From contig DATGXI010000166.1 in the NCBI GenBank assembly GCA_035299065.1, positions 1-57,044 on the forward strand: 57,044 bases of DNA, read 5' to 3'. Under the pieces are notes generated by a model. That model did not search any database. It was given only the letters and a program-made list of their open reading frames with translations, and was not told the origin of the DNA. Both the position numbers and the translations under genes were made by a program. This DNA is from DASPJQ01 sp035299065 (GTDB lineage: Bacteria; Bacteroidota; Bacteroidia; Flavobacteriales_D; UBA2798). How positions within the stretch are numbered: the stretch's first letter is position 1; each line of letters begins with the position of its first letter. This document shows positions 43,205-51,427 of this stretch, one piece after another.

Positions 43205-43210
43205 AGGTTT

Positions 43211-43585
43211 TTAATTATCTAAAGCTCCTTGTTGCGCCCATAATTCAATGGCGTGTATTTCACATTCGTGTAATTTTGGGCTGTCTTTTGGCATTGGTGC
43301 AGCCGTTCCCTCGTGTTTAATGGCGTTAATTAGAATGCCATCAAGTGCTAAAAACTGTATATCGGCATGTGTTGTAAGTGTAATTCCACCCTGTGCCTGT
43401 GAATCATTATGGCAAGGCATGCAGTTTATATTGATAAGCGGAAGAACATGTTCCTGGTATTTAGCAGAATCAAGTTCGCAAAGTTTATTGAGGTTTGCGT
43501 CCAAAGCCAGAGCCTCTGCATTTTCTTTTGTGCAGGAATAAATTCCAAAAACCAAACCCAGGCAAACAAGAACTGTATATTTCAT
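43211..43585 (-). CDS. c-type haem (CxxCH) lipoprotein
   Basis: This 124-residue protein has a lipobox (FGIYSC at about residues 14-18) and one CxxCH motif (NCMPCHND at about residue 56), the attachment site for a c-type haem. The context 'HVLPLININCMPCHN' and the later PMPKDSPKLHECE resemble the DUF1587/cytochrome-like domain of small Bacteroidota lipoproteins, where PMP supplies a Met near the haem. The protein would sit in the periplasm and carry electrons. It lies 9 bp after the choice-of-anchor V gene and 6 bp before the OB-fold gene. Confidence 0.83.
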   Translation of the reverse strand: MKYTVLVCLGLVFGIYSCTKENAEALALDANLNKLCELDSAKYQEHVLPLININCMPCHNDSQAQGGITLTTHADIQFLALDGILINAIKHEGTAAPMPKDSPKLHECEIHAIELWAQQGALDN

Positions 43586-43594
43586 ACTTAATAG

Positions 43595-44425
43595 TTACTT
43601 AATTATTTTTGCTGTTTGAACAATTTCACCCTTAGCATTCACAATACTTAAGATATATGTGCCTTTTTCAAGAGCAGAAACGTTGATTTGTGACGGAAAC
43701 CCAGGTACAAACTCATCCTGTTTTTGTTGCGCCAATTTCCCGTCAAGTGAGGTAAGCACTAAACTAACGTTACCGGTAAATGACGGATTAATGTAAATGT
43801 AGTCACTAACGGGATTGGGATATATGCTTATTGCCGAAGGTTTGTTTTCTCCAACACCTGACAAAACACTCTCTGTGATGGTTAACAGGCTGGCATTTGT
43901 GGCATCGTCACCCGAAGTTACCCCGTTACCATTAACCGCATTGCCTGCAGCATAAAAATTAACTGTACCTGAACCAGGTGCGGGAGCTATCCAGTTCATG
44001 ACAAATAAACCGCTTGTACTCGGGCCGGTTTGCTCAGCATAACGCCTGGTTGAAGCCAGTACTTTTATTTTTGCATTTGAACTGCTTGCACTCAATGTTC
44101 CTGCATTTGCATTTGAACCTGAAAGGAGTGCTATGGCCTGGAACCCGTGTTTTGAAGCGGTTGAGGTAACTTCAACCTCATAGGTGTATGTTGCACCACC
44201 TAAATATTCGGTTACAACTGCACCTGAAGTATCTTTTAAACGAACGGCAATGGTTGATGAAAACGATCCACCTGTGTGGCATGCGTTGCACTGCAATCCG
44301 CCAGCTGCATTAAAAGGTGAACCTGTTCGATCTTTTCCTACTTCGGTGGCAACACCGGTGTCATCTGACATCAGCAAAAAAGCAAGACCTGTAAGTCCTA
44401 TGAGTGTGATGAATGTCCTGTACAT
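43595..44425 (-). CDS. Choice-of-anchor V domain protein with CxxCH and T9SS sorting domain
   Basis: The start is taken as the ATG at 44423-44425 (MYRTFITLIGLTGLAFLLMS), giving 276 residues. After the signal sequence the protein has GSPFNAAGGLQCNACHTGGS, the CxxCH that typifies choice-of-anchor V (Reeler-like) domains, then an immunoglobulin-like beta domain to about residue 190. The last 75 residues are a T9SS type A domain (AISIYPNPVSDYIYINPS, ending VQTAKIIK). Whether the CxxCH carries haem is unknown. It is the first gene of the leftward cluster that continues with a CxxCH lipoprotein. Confidence 0.84.
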   Translation of the reverse strand: MYRTFITLIGLTGLAFLLMSDDTGVATEVGKDRTGSPFNAAGGLQCNACHTGGSFSSTIAVRLKDTSGAVVTEYLGGATYTYEVEVTSTASKHGFQAIALLSGSNANAGTLSASSSNAKIKVLASTRRYAEQTGPSTSGLFVMNWIAPAPGSGTVNFYAAGNAVNGNGVTSGDDATNASLLTITESVLSGVGENKPSAISIYPNPVSDYIYINPSFTGNVSLVLTSLDGKLAQQKQDEFVPGFPSQINVSALEKGTYILSIVNAKGEIVQTAKIIK

Positions 44426-44673
44426 GTTTTTTCGTTTAGCTTTCGTGTAAAGATAAGCATAAGGTTCCAATTATTGTATAGACAATTACGGACCAAAACC
44501 GCTTACATGACCTAAGTTAATCAAAAACAGCATATTTGGCAAGTGCTGTTTGTCAAAATGGGTGAAATATACATGTGGAAGTGTGAGATTTACATGAGCG
44601 TAGCAGCCGCGAGGCGTCTAATGAGCAAGCTGGTGTAAAACAGAATTCTGACCAATGACTTAGTTATGGTTAC

Positions 44674-46407
44674 TTAATTCGCAAATAGCATTTTACCGCT
44701 TTGTTCCACTTTTCCATCAATCACCAAACTGTATATAAAAGTTCCCTGTGCGTGGTAACCGTGCGTGTACAATACTTCGTTCATTCCTTTTTTCAATTCA
44801 ATTGACATTTTTGAGATTTCTTTACCGCTTAAATCGGTTACCACAATAAAAGCGGTTTTGTATTTTTTTTCTTTTTCAACCAAAACCGAAATGGTTGTAG
44901 CTTCATCAAATGGGTTGGGTGTGTTTGGCAGGAGCTTCATTCCTTTTTTGGATTGCTCGTTATGCACATTGGAAGGTACGTTCACCAATTTTTCGCCTGA
45001 AAACAAACTTTCAACACCATTTGTGTCCACGGCCGCAACGCTTATATAATGTACAACAGCAGGATTTACAATAAAAATACCTGCCGTATCATTCATGTAA
45101 AAAACAGTGTCCCAGTCGTGGGTGGTGCTTCGCACGGCAACACGATACAGGTCATAACCTTCTTCGGATGTCAGATCAACATAAATAGAATCTTCTCCTG
45201 CAACGGTTACATTGAATGTAGGTGTTTTAGGTCCAATACCAGCCATGCCCATTGCGTTTCCATTGATTACTGCATTTCGCGCCAGGTAATTAAAATCAAC
45301 AAAAAAGCTATCAATGATCATGTCACCATTTGTATCAACTCCCAATGTATCTCTTTCTGAATGCTGCCTGTCAGTATAACCTGGCCCCACACTTGCATCA
45401 CCATGCTCATTGGCACTTGTCATACGCATGGCGGTGTACCCGTGTTGCCTGAATGGAATGTGGTCGCCACCGCGCCCTGTCCTGTCTTCGGGACTTTGAA
45501 TGCGAATGTCCATGGGCACACTAACGTAAGGCAACAATTCTTCCTTGTATTCGAGTTTTATAAAACGGCAATGCTGTTTGTGTGGTGAGTTAAAACTTCC
45601 TGCTGAAAATAAACGAACACCTGTACTGTCAACATTGCCAAGACCCGGACAGCTTGGTGGTGATGATGTGACGCCACATAAAATTCCTCCCACTACATCA
45701 TTGTTCTGCACACATTTTACTTTAATGCCTTTTGCCTGTACATAATCGGCAAACGCTTCGGCCCCATCAAGCCCCTGCTCTTCGGCAGTGGTTACAATAA
45801 AAACAATGGTGTGGTTGTAACTGTATTTGCTCATTACACGGCATAATTCCAAAACAAGTGCTGTACCACTTGCGTTATCTTCAATTCCCTGGGCCACGCA
45901 GGCAGTATCGCACAACACCTCACAACGACTGTCCATGTGGCCCTCTACAAAAATTACGCGTTTGTCACTTGTATCCATACCTGGCAATACCGCAAAAACA
46001 TTCCGGTGTTGTCCAATGCCACAAATGGTTTGGTCAAATTGCAAATATGATGGAATTAAACGATTCTCATTTGCCAAACTGTATTGCTTGAACTTTGCAT
46101 ATACCCACCGCCTGGCAGCACCAAAACCTTTTGTGGTCATGTTGGTGTCTGTACCCGAATTCCTGTTGTGAAAGGTGGCCATTTTTAAAATGGTTGCTTT
46201 TAAACTATCAGCATCAATGCGTGCATTTATTCCCTGAGAAATGCTGTCAGGATGACAAATTATGGTTGACGCCATATAGGTGGCCGGGTTGTAATTTCCC
46301 AGCATAACCTGTTCAGCTGTGGTATTGGTGCTTAATATATTAATGGCCTGTGATTTTGCATATACCGTGCAAAAAGCAAAAATTACCAAGAGTAGGCTTT
46401 TTTTCAT
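44674..46407 (-). CDS. Secreted M28 family metallopeptidase with T9SS sorting domain
   Basis: This protein has 577 residues with a signal peptide ending near residue 20 (VYAKSQ). The M28 dizinc site is visible: H157 and D159 in VEGHMDSR, bridging D177 in EDNASGTA, the catalytic and ligand pair E209-E210 in TTAEEQG, D237 in NNDVVGG, and the last His in GGDHIPFRQHG. Residues about 395-480 form a fibronectin-III-like linker. The end is a T9SS type A domain (KLLPNTPNPFDEATTISV, ending GKMLFAN). It should be an extracellular aminopeptidase or carboxypeptidase. It is a single gene followed by 200 bp of non-coding DNA. Confidence 0.9.
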   Translation of the reverse strand: MKKSLLLVIFAFCTVYAKSQAINILSTNTTAEQVMLGNYNPATYMASTIICHPDSISQGINARIDADSLKATILKMATFHNRNSGTDTNMTTKGFGAARRWVYAKFKQYSLANENRLIPSYLQFDQTICGIGQHRNVFAVLPGMDTSDKRVIFVEGHMDSRCEVLCDTACVAQGIEDNASGTALVLELCRVMSKYSYNHTIVFIVTTAEEQGLDGAEAFADYVQAKGIKVKCVQNNDVVGGILCGVTSSPPSCPGLGNVDSTGVRLFSAGSFNSPHKQHCRFIKLEYKEELLPYVSVPMDIRIQSPEDRTGRGGDHIPFRQHGYTAMRMTSANEHGDASVGPGYTDRQHSERDTLGVDTNGDMIIDSFFVDFNYLARNAVINGNAMGMAGIGPKTPTFNVTVAGEDSIYVDLTSEEGYDLYRVAVRSTTHDWDTVFYMNDTAGIFIVNPAVVHYISVAAVDTNGVESLFSGEKLVNVPSNVHNEQSKKGMKLLPNTPNPFDEATTISVLVEKEKKYKTAFIVVTDLSGKEISKMSIELKKGMNEVLYTHGYHAQGTFIYSLVIDGKVEQSGKMLFAN

Positions 46408-46533
46408 TCCATGAAATTATGGAAAAAAGATAGCCGGTTTCAGGATGATACACAAAGAATAGTATTGGATTACACGAATTAATCAGATAATGGCAGTTTT
46501 TTCACAAAACGGGAATGCTTTGAAGAAGGAAAA

Positions 46534-46598
46534 GCCACAAATTACATGTGTTACAGGAAATTTAAAAAAGCATCCGTGTAACTCGTGTAACCTGTGGC
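46534..46598. repeat. Palindromic intergenic repeat (GCCACAAAT type)
   Basis: GCCACAAATTACATGTGTTA and its continuation CAGG (46534-46557) match the reverse complement of 46575-46598 (ending CCTGTGGC) at 19 of 24 positions, with a 17-nt loop. It lies between the two leftward genes at 46407 and 46619 and belongs to the same family as 4861-5111 and 32122-32221. Confidence 0.75.
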
Positions 46599-46618
46599 TA
46601 GCTTACCAATTCAATTAT

Positions 46619-47575
46619 TTATTTCAACGTAAAGGTTGATTTGCCAATCATGGCTTTATCGCAATAAATTTTAACGATATAAGTTCCTGCCTTTAGTTCA
46701 ACGCCTTCTTTCACCTGTGCATACATACATAAGTCAAGGTTCGCGTTAGCGTATTCCACCTCACGTTTTAAACTGAAGGGTTGCGAACCATCTTCAGTGG
46801 TAATGGTGGCTGAGGGGTTGTCTGTTAAAATGGTTCCTTCAGGCGTAATCACAACCATGTAAATTTCTTTTGTTCCCGCCTTGGCAATGCGGTTTTCCAT
46901 AATTGTCATACAGGTTTTGATCATGTCGGTACGGCCTGCTTTAGTTGTTTCAACCTGTTTGCCTCCGCTGCGTATGCGCAGGGCACTTGAGCTAAGTCCG
47001 CCAGCCTGTAAAATTGATCCCTTTTCAACCTTTTCAGCCAGGTTTTTGTTTTTCTGATCCAATTCATCACGTTGGCTGGTAACATCACTTATTGTTTTGT
47101 CGCGGTTTTTAATATCCACAACAAGGCCCTGGTTAACCGTATTCAATGAGTCAATGGTATGAATATAACTTTTCATGATCCTGCGCAGCGTTTCGCCCTC
47201 TTTTTTCAAACGCAATATAGCGTACGCATCACCTTTGTGACGTTCGGCCTGTTCAAGCAAATCTTTGATTTTTGATTGTTGTTGCGCAATGCGGTTATTC
47301 ATGGTATCGTTCGAAGTTTTGATTTGCGAATACGATTCAAGCATGAACTGTAAATTATCTTTCAAATCTTCACCCATCAGGTCAACAAACCCATTTTTTT
47401 CAAGCATGTTGCGCATGGTATCATTATCGGCTTTAAGGGAGTCGCGCTGTAAAACAACAGCATTGTAATCGCCTTTTAAGCTATAATAACTCGAAGCGTA
47501 AAATCCGCCTGCGCCTAACAGTAAAATTATGATGGTGATATAAAGTGGGTCTCTCGACTTTTTTTGTGATTCCAT
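46619..47575 (-). CDS. Coiled-coil membrane-anchored protein of unknown function
   Basis: This 318-residue protein has one N-terminal membrane helix (about residues 11-29, YITIIILLLGAGGFYASSY), a long coiled coil at about 30-185 (many Leu/Asp/Lys heptads, for example LKADNDTMRNMLEKNG and TSQRDELDQKNKNLAEKVEK), and a C-terminal beta domain (ALRIRSGGKQVETTKAGRTD, KAGTYIVKIYCDKAMIG). This layout is common in Bacteroidota, but no function is known to me. A TAAATTTG box lies at 47596-47603 on the same strand, about 20 nt before the start, and the divergent comF gene shares the spacer. Confidence 0.75.
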   Translation of the reverse strand: MESQKKSRDPLYITIIILLLGAGGFYASSYYSLKGDYNAVVLQRDSLKADNDTMRNMLEKNGFVDLMGEDLKDNLQFMLESYSQIKTSNDTMNNRIAQQQSKIKDLLEQAERHKGDAYAILRLKKEGETLRRIMKSYIHTIDSLNTVNQGLVVDIKNRDKTISDVTSQRDELDQKNKNLAEKVEKGSILQAGGLSSSALRIRSGGKQVETTKAGRTDMIKTCMTIMENRIAKAGTKEIYMVVITPEGTILTDNPSATITTEDGSQPFSLKREVEYANANLDLCMYAQVKEGVELKAGTYIVKIYCDKAMIGKSTFTLK

Positions 47576-47621
47576 TGGTTCTGGTCTTTTTTTGACAAAT
47601 TTAACGTTATGCCGCGCTCAT

Positions 47622-48344
47622 ATGTTGTTATTTTTACAACCTGTTAACATTTTGAGGCTAATTACTGTGTTTAAACACCTTGTAAACCTATTTTACCCCA
47701 ATTTATGTGCCTGTTGCAGGCAGCCTTTGCCCACCGGCCATGTACTTGTTTGCGTGGCCTGCCGTATGCAATTGCCTTATACAGCTTTTGATTCAGGTAC
47801 TGATAATCCCGTGGTTAAAACATTTTGGGGAAGGGGTAATATTGAATCGGCTACAACCCTCTTGTATTACCAGAAAAACACGGTTGTGCAGGAACTGTTA
47901 CATGCCTTTAAATACAGGAACCGTACCGATATAGCCAATGTTTTTGGAATGGAAATAGGTAAAAAAGTGCATGAAAATAGCAGCATGCGTACGTGCGAGG
48001 CACTTGTACCGGTGCCCATGCATAAATCAAAACTAAAAACAAGGGGATATAATCAGAGTTTGCTCCTTGCCAATGAAATTTCAAAGGTAACCGGGCAAAA
48101 AATTAACGAAGAAATTCTCAAAAAGGAAATTATTACAACAAGTCAAACCAAAAAGGGAAGGTTTGACAGGTGGGCAAATAGTGGCGAAAATTTTGTAGCA
48201 GTAAAAACCCCGTTAAAACACATTGCATTGGTTGATGATGTAATTACAACGGGTGCCACCATCGAGGCGTGTATTGTTGCGCTCAGAAAAGAGAACCCCG
48301 ATATAAAAGTTTCGGTTATTGCCTTGGCATATACGTACCGTTAG
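47622..48344 (+). CDS. ComF family phosphoribosyltransferase-like protein
   Basis: I take the ATG at 47622 as start (240 residues); a GTG at 47667 (then FKHLVNLFYPNLCACC) is a good alternative, and the open frame's TTG at 47592 overlaps a probable promoter. The N-terminal four-cysteine zinc motif is LCACCRQPLP with CVACRMQ. The phosphoribosyltransferase PRPP loop is IALVDDVITTGATIEAC at about residues 205-221. ComF proteins act in DNA uptake in competent bacteria; homologues in other groups lack an assigned substrate. It is divergent from the coiled-coil gene. Confidence 0.85.
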   Translation: MLLFLQPVNILRLITVFKHLVNLFYPNLCACCRQPLPTGHVLVCVACRMQLPYTAFDSGTDNPVVKTFWGRGNIESATTLLYYQKNTVVQELLHAFKYRNRTDIANVFGMEIGKKVHENSSMRTCEALVPVPMHKSKLKTRGYNQSLLLANEISKVTGQKINEEILKKEIITTSQTKKGRFDRWANSGENFVAVKTPLKHIALVDDVITTGATIEACIVALRKENPDIKVSVIALAYTYR

Positions 48345-48563
48345 TAAATAACACTAAGGATTGAGTAGGGGAACTGGCAAGGTCCCGGTTTTAACGAAGC
48401 CCAAAGGTATTTATTCGCACGTTTCCTTACGAATTCATGAGGTATTTCAGTCATATGCACACGTATTTACCGTACCCAAACGCCTCAATACTGACAACTA
48501 ACTACGCTATAATTTTCTTTCATTTGTGTTGTTGAACCCTGGAGGGGTTTCACTACTCTGTAC

Positions 48564-48571
48564 TATATTTG
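48564..48571 (+). promoter_or_regulatory. TATATTTG box upstream of the sulfoxide reductase gene
   Basis: TATATTTG fits TAnnTTTG and ends 4 nt before the ATG at 48576. The nearest TTG lies 29 nt upstream, too far for the usual spacing. A nearly leaderless transcript is suggested but not shown. Confidence 0.4.
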
Positions 48572-48575
48572 CCAC

Positions 48576-49052
48576 ATGGCCGAAGATTTAACCATTGACA
48601 AAACATTGACCCGCGAAGAGCAATACAACCAACTGTTACCCCAGGTTGAGGCCCTTATTGCGGGCGAAAAAAACACCATTGCCAATCTAGCCAATATTGC
48701 TTCCGCTATAAAATATGCCTTTGATTTTTTATGGGTTGGATTTTACCTGGTTGAGGGCAATGAGCTTGTGTTGGGGCCGTTCCAGGGGCCTCCGGCCTGT
48801 ACCCGCATTAAAAAGGGCAAGGGAGTGTGCGGCACAAGCTGGGAGCAAAACAAAACACTTATTGTGCCTGATGTAGATGCTTTTCCGGGCCATATTGCGT
48901 GTAGCAGTCTCTCACGCTCTGAAATTGTGGTTCCTGTGCAAAAAAATGGTTCGGTAATCATGGTTTTAGATGTTGACAGTGAGCATTTAAATAATTTTAA
49001 CGAGACCGATAAAATTTATCTCGAAAAAATCTGTTCTTTGATACAAGTATAG
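48576..49052 (+). CDS. Free methionine-(R)-sulfoxide reductase, GAF domain
   Basis: This 158-residue protein is a single GAF domain of the fRMsr type, which reduces free methionine-R-sulfoxide with thioredoxin. The three catalytic cysteines are present at C75 (GPPACTRI), C85 (GVCGTSW) and C109 (GHIACSSLSR); their spacing of 10 and 24 residues equals that of E. coli MsrC (YebR). The signatures GPFQGPPACTRIKKGKGVCG and IVPDVDAFPGHIACSS are diagnostic. It is cytosolic and a single-gene unit by spacing. Confidence 0.93.
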   Translation: MAEDLTIDKTLTREEQYNQLLPQVEALIAGEKNTIANLANIASAIKYAFDFLWVGFYLVEGNELVLGPFQGPPACTRIKKGKGVCGTSWEQNKTLIVPDVDAFPGHIACSSLSRSEIVVPVQKNGSVIMVLDVDSEHLNNFNETDKIYLEKICSLIQV

Positions 49053-49124
49053 ATTTCGAATGGCTTTAAGTCACAGATATCACTAGATTTCCACCGATTG
49101 AAAAAAAATAAAAGAAAAGCTTTC

Positions 49125-50729
49125 ATGAACTGCCGCTATCAGCTGCCTCTTTACAGCTATTTCTGTTTTTTCCTGGTTATTTCCTGTGCTCAAATGGGCG
49201 AACCAACCGGTGGTGAACTCGACAACACAGCACCTGAAATAATTAAAGAAAAAACAGTTCCTTCCAATCAGTCGGTGAATTTTAATGCCGATAAAATAAT
49301 TATTACGTTTGATGAATACGTCACATTAAAAAATCCGCAGGTTAACATTACACCTGCTATGGACAAACGCCCAACCATGAAGGTAAAAGGCAAACAGGTG
49401 ATCATTGATCTGAATGAAAAACCTGTACCAAATACAACATATACCATCAATCTTGCAGGCGCTATTAGTGACATTACAGAAAGCAATGCAGTAAAAAATC
49501 TCCAATATGTATTTTCAACCGGAACATACCTTGATTCACTTTCCATAAGCGGCCGTGTGGTTGATGCATTTAAACAAAGCGGTATTTCATCAACCGTAAT
49601 TTTGCACAGCACCGATGACGATAGTTCCATCACAAAGGAAAAACCTGCTTATTTTTTAAAAACTGACCGCGATGGCTCGTATAAATTCTCCAACCTAAAG
49701 CAAGGCAAATACCGCGTTTACGCCCTTAATGATAAAAATGCTGATTTGCTTTTTAGTGGTTTTCCAGAAGAGATAGCTTACCTGGATACAACCATCAACC
49801 TGGTAAAAAACATAACAGATGTCAAGCTGATGCAATTCAAGCCTTCGCAGGTAAAGGCAAGCCTGTCTTCTTCAGCTTCGCTATCCAAATGGGTGCAGCG
49901 CTATAATTACACGCAAACAATCAAAAACGTAAACATACGCGCTATAAGGGGAATTGATCCTTTAAAACTGGATCTCCTGCAGGCAAGTGCATCGGATTCA
50001 ATTTTTACAGTGTATATGCGCGATACGCTTGTAAAGGATACCATTGTGTTTGAATTGTTATCAGGCCAAAATATCATTGATACACTTAACATGACATCGC
50101 ATTTAAGCCGTAAAATGGTTTCAAAGGCTTTATTCAAGCTCAACCTAACCGGTGAATTGTATTTAACCGACAGTATTTTAGTTTCGGCCAATATGCCTTT
50201 TGAATATGATCTGTCAAAAATTACACTAACGGATACACTTCACAAAACGCCCGTAAAGTTTACCGTAAAAGAATCGCCCCTTGGACTAAAAATTTCCCCG
50301 CAAAAGCAAACCGAAAAAATTCCGTTAATGTTCACCGCATTGCCTGGTACCTTTACAGCCACTCTTAGTGGTATGAAATCAGATACATTAAAGGGCACCA
50401 CCACCTATTTGCCCGCTGAGAAAATGGGCTCCATTGAATTAAAATTTCAGGGATTGTTGGATATTCATTACGAAATTCCTACTGTAGTTTTGTTGCTTGA
50501 TGGAAAATATGTAACGCAAAAACAAATTGATTATAGCAATCCAAAGGCAATATTTAATTTTGTTAAGCCCGGGAATTATACATTTTACATTTTTGATGAC
50601 GTGAATCTTGATGGGACGTGGACTCCCGGAAATTTTACCGAAAAGCAACAACCTGAAAAAATTAAATGGTATACAACGCCTGTTAAAGTCAAAGCAAATT
50701 GGCAACAGGATTTAACATGGGTACTGTGA
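49125..50729 (+). CDS. Ig-like domain lipoprotein
   Basis: The start is taken as the ATG at 49125 (MNCRYQLPLYSYFCFFLVIS), giving 534 residues; the frame opens at a TTG nine codons earlier. A lipobox follows (FLVISC), so it is a lipoprotein. Residues about 25-125 match the SbsA-type Ig-like domain (DNTAPEIIKEKTVPSNQSVN, then FNADKIIITFDEYVTLK), and about 130-230 resemble a carboxypeptidase-regulatory beta domain (SLSISGRVVDAFKQSGISST). The rest is beta-rich, with a second CRD-like unit near the end (GNYTFYIFDDVNLDGTWTPG). Its role is unknown; it lies at the head of an operon with an M50 protease and a glycosyltransferase (overlaps of 13 and 1 bp). Confidence 0.82.
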   Translation: MNCRYQLPLYSYFCFFLVISCAQMGEPTGGELDNTAPEIIKEKTVPSNQSVNFNADKIIITFDEYVTLKNPQVNITPAMDKRPTMKVKGKQVIIDLNEKPVPNTTYTINLAGAISDITESNAVKNLQYVFSTGTYLDSLSISGRVVDAFKQSGISSTVILHSTDDDSSITKEKPAYFLKTDRDGSYKFSNLKQGKYRVYALNDKNADLLFSGFPEEIAYLDTTINLVKNITDVKLMQFKPSQVKASLSSSASLSKWVQRYNYTQTIKNVNIRAIRGIDPLKLDLLQASASDSIFTVYMRDTLVKDTIVFELLSGQNIIDTLNMTSHLSRKMVSKALFKLNLTGELYLTDSILVSANMPFEYDLSKITLTDTLHKTPVKFTVKESPLGLKISPQKQTEKIPLMFTALPGTFTATLSGMKSDTLKGTTTYLPAEKMGSIELKFQGLLDIHYEIPTVVLLLDGKYVTQKQIDYSNPKAIFNFVKPGNYTFYIFDDVNLDGTWTPGNFTEKQQPEKIKWYTTPVKVKANWQQDLTWVL

Positions 50730-51427
50730 ATTGGCCACATACATTTTTAAGTGATTTTTTAAGCCCACAGGCGCAAATGGTGGGTGTATGGATACTTATG
50801 TGTTTGCTTATGCGGTGGGGCAAAGGCGGCATGGTGTTCAGGGTTTACAATACATTGTTCCATGAACTGGGTCATGCGGTAATGAGCCTGGCAACATCGG
50901 GAAATGTACACCGCATTGAATTATTTTCCAATGCTGGCGGGGTAGCCGTTACTTCAAATAAAACATGGATATCCCGTTTCCTGGTTTCGTTTGCGGGTTA
51001 CCCTTTTGCCGCAGTTACCGGATGGATCATGCTTACACAAACAAGGTTGTTGAGTGAACAATACCTGGCATATACCATTTTAGGAATTTATGTTTTGTCA
51101 CTTGTTTTGTGGGTGCGCAACAAGTACGGTATTGTTTGGCTTATTGCCAACAGCTTGTTGGTTGGTGCGGCCATTTATTTTAAGCAGGAACATTGGGCAA
51201 ATGTGTATTTTTTTGTTGTTGGGTCATTCATACTGATTGAAAGTATTTGGTCATGCCTGGTTTTACTTTATATTGCTGCTGAAAGTCCGCAGGAAGCGGG
51301 TGATGCACAAAACCTGCGCGAACTCACTTTTTTGCCTTCCATTGTATGGGCACTTGTTTTTTTAGCAGCAACGCTTTATTTCTTTAACTTAACATTGGGA
51401 ACATTAATTGGCTGGAGAATTATTTAA
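50717..51427 (+). CDS. M50 family membrane metalloprotease-like protein
   Basis: The start is the ATG at 50717, 13 bp inside the previous gene, giving 236 residues. The motif H49-E-L-G-H53 lies in a membrane helix (NTLFHELGHAVMSLATSG), as in the M50 site-2-protease-like group. About six hydrophobic segments follow. The second M50 ligand motif (NPDG type) is not seen, so activity is uncertain; related 'M50B-like' proteins are often called peptidase M50 without proof. The gene is coupled to the Ig-like lipoprotein and to the GT2 gene, sharing the TAATG stop/start at 51425-51429. Confidence 0.75.
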   Translation: MGTVNWPHTFLSDFLSPQAQMVGVWILMCLLMRWGKGGMVFRVYNTLFHELGHAVMSLATSGNVHRIELFSNAGGVAVTSNKTWISRFLVSFAGYPFAAVTGWIMLTQTRLLSEQYLAYTILGIYVLSLVLWVRNKYGIVWLIANSLLVGAAIYFKQEHWANVYFFVVGSFILIESIWSCLVLLYIAAESPQEAGDAQNLRELTFLPSIVWALVFLAATLYFFNLTLGTLIGWRII

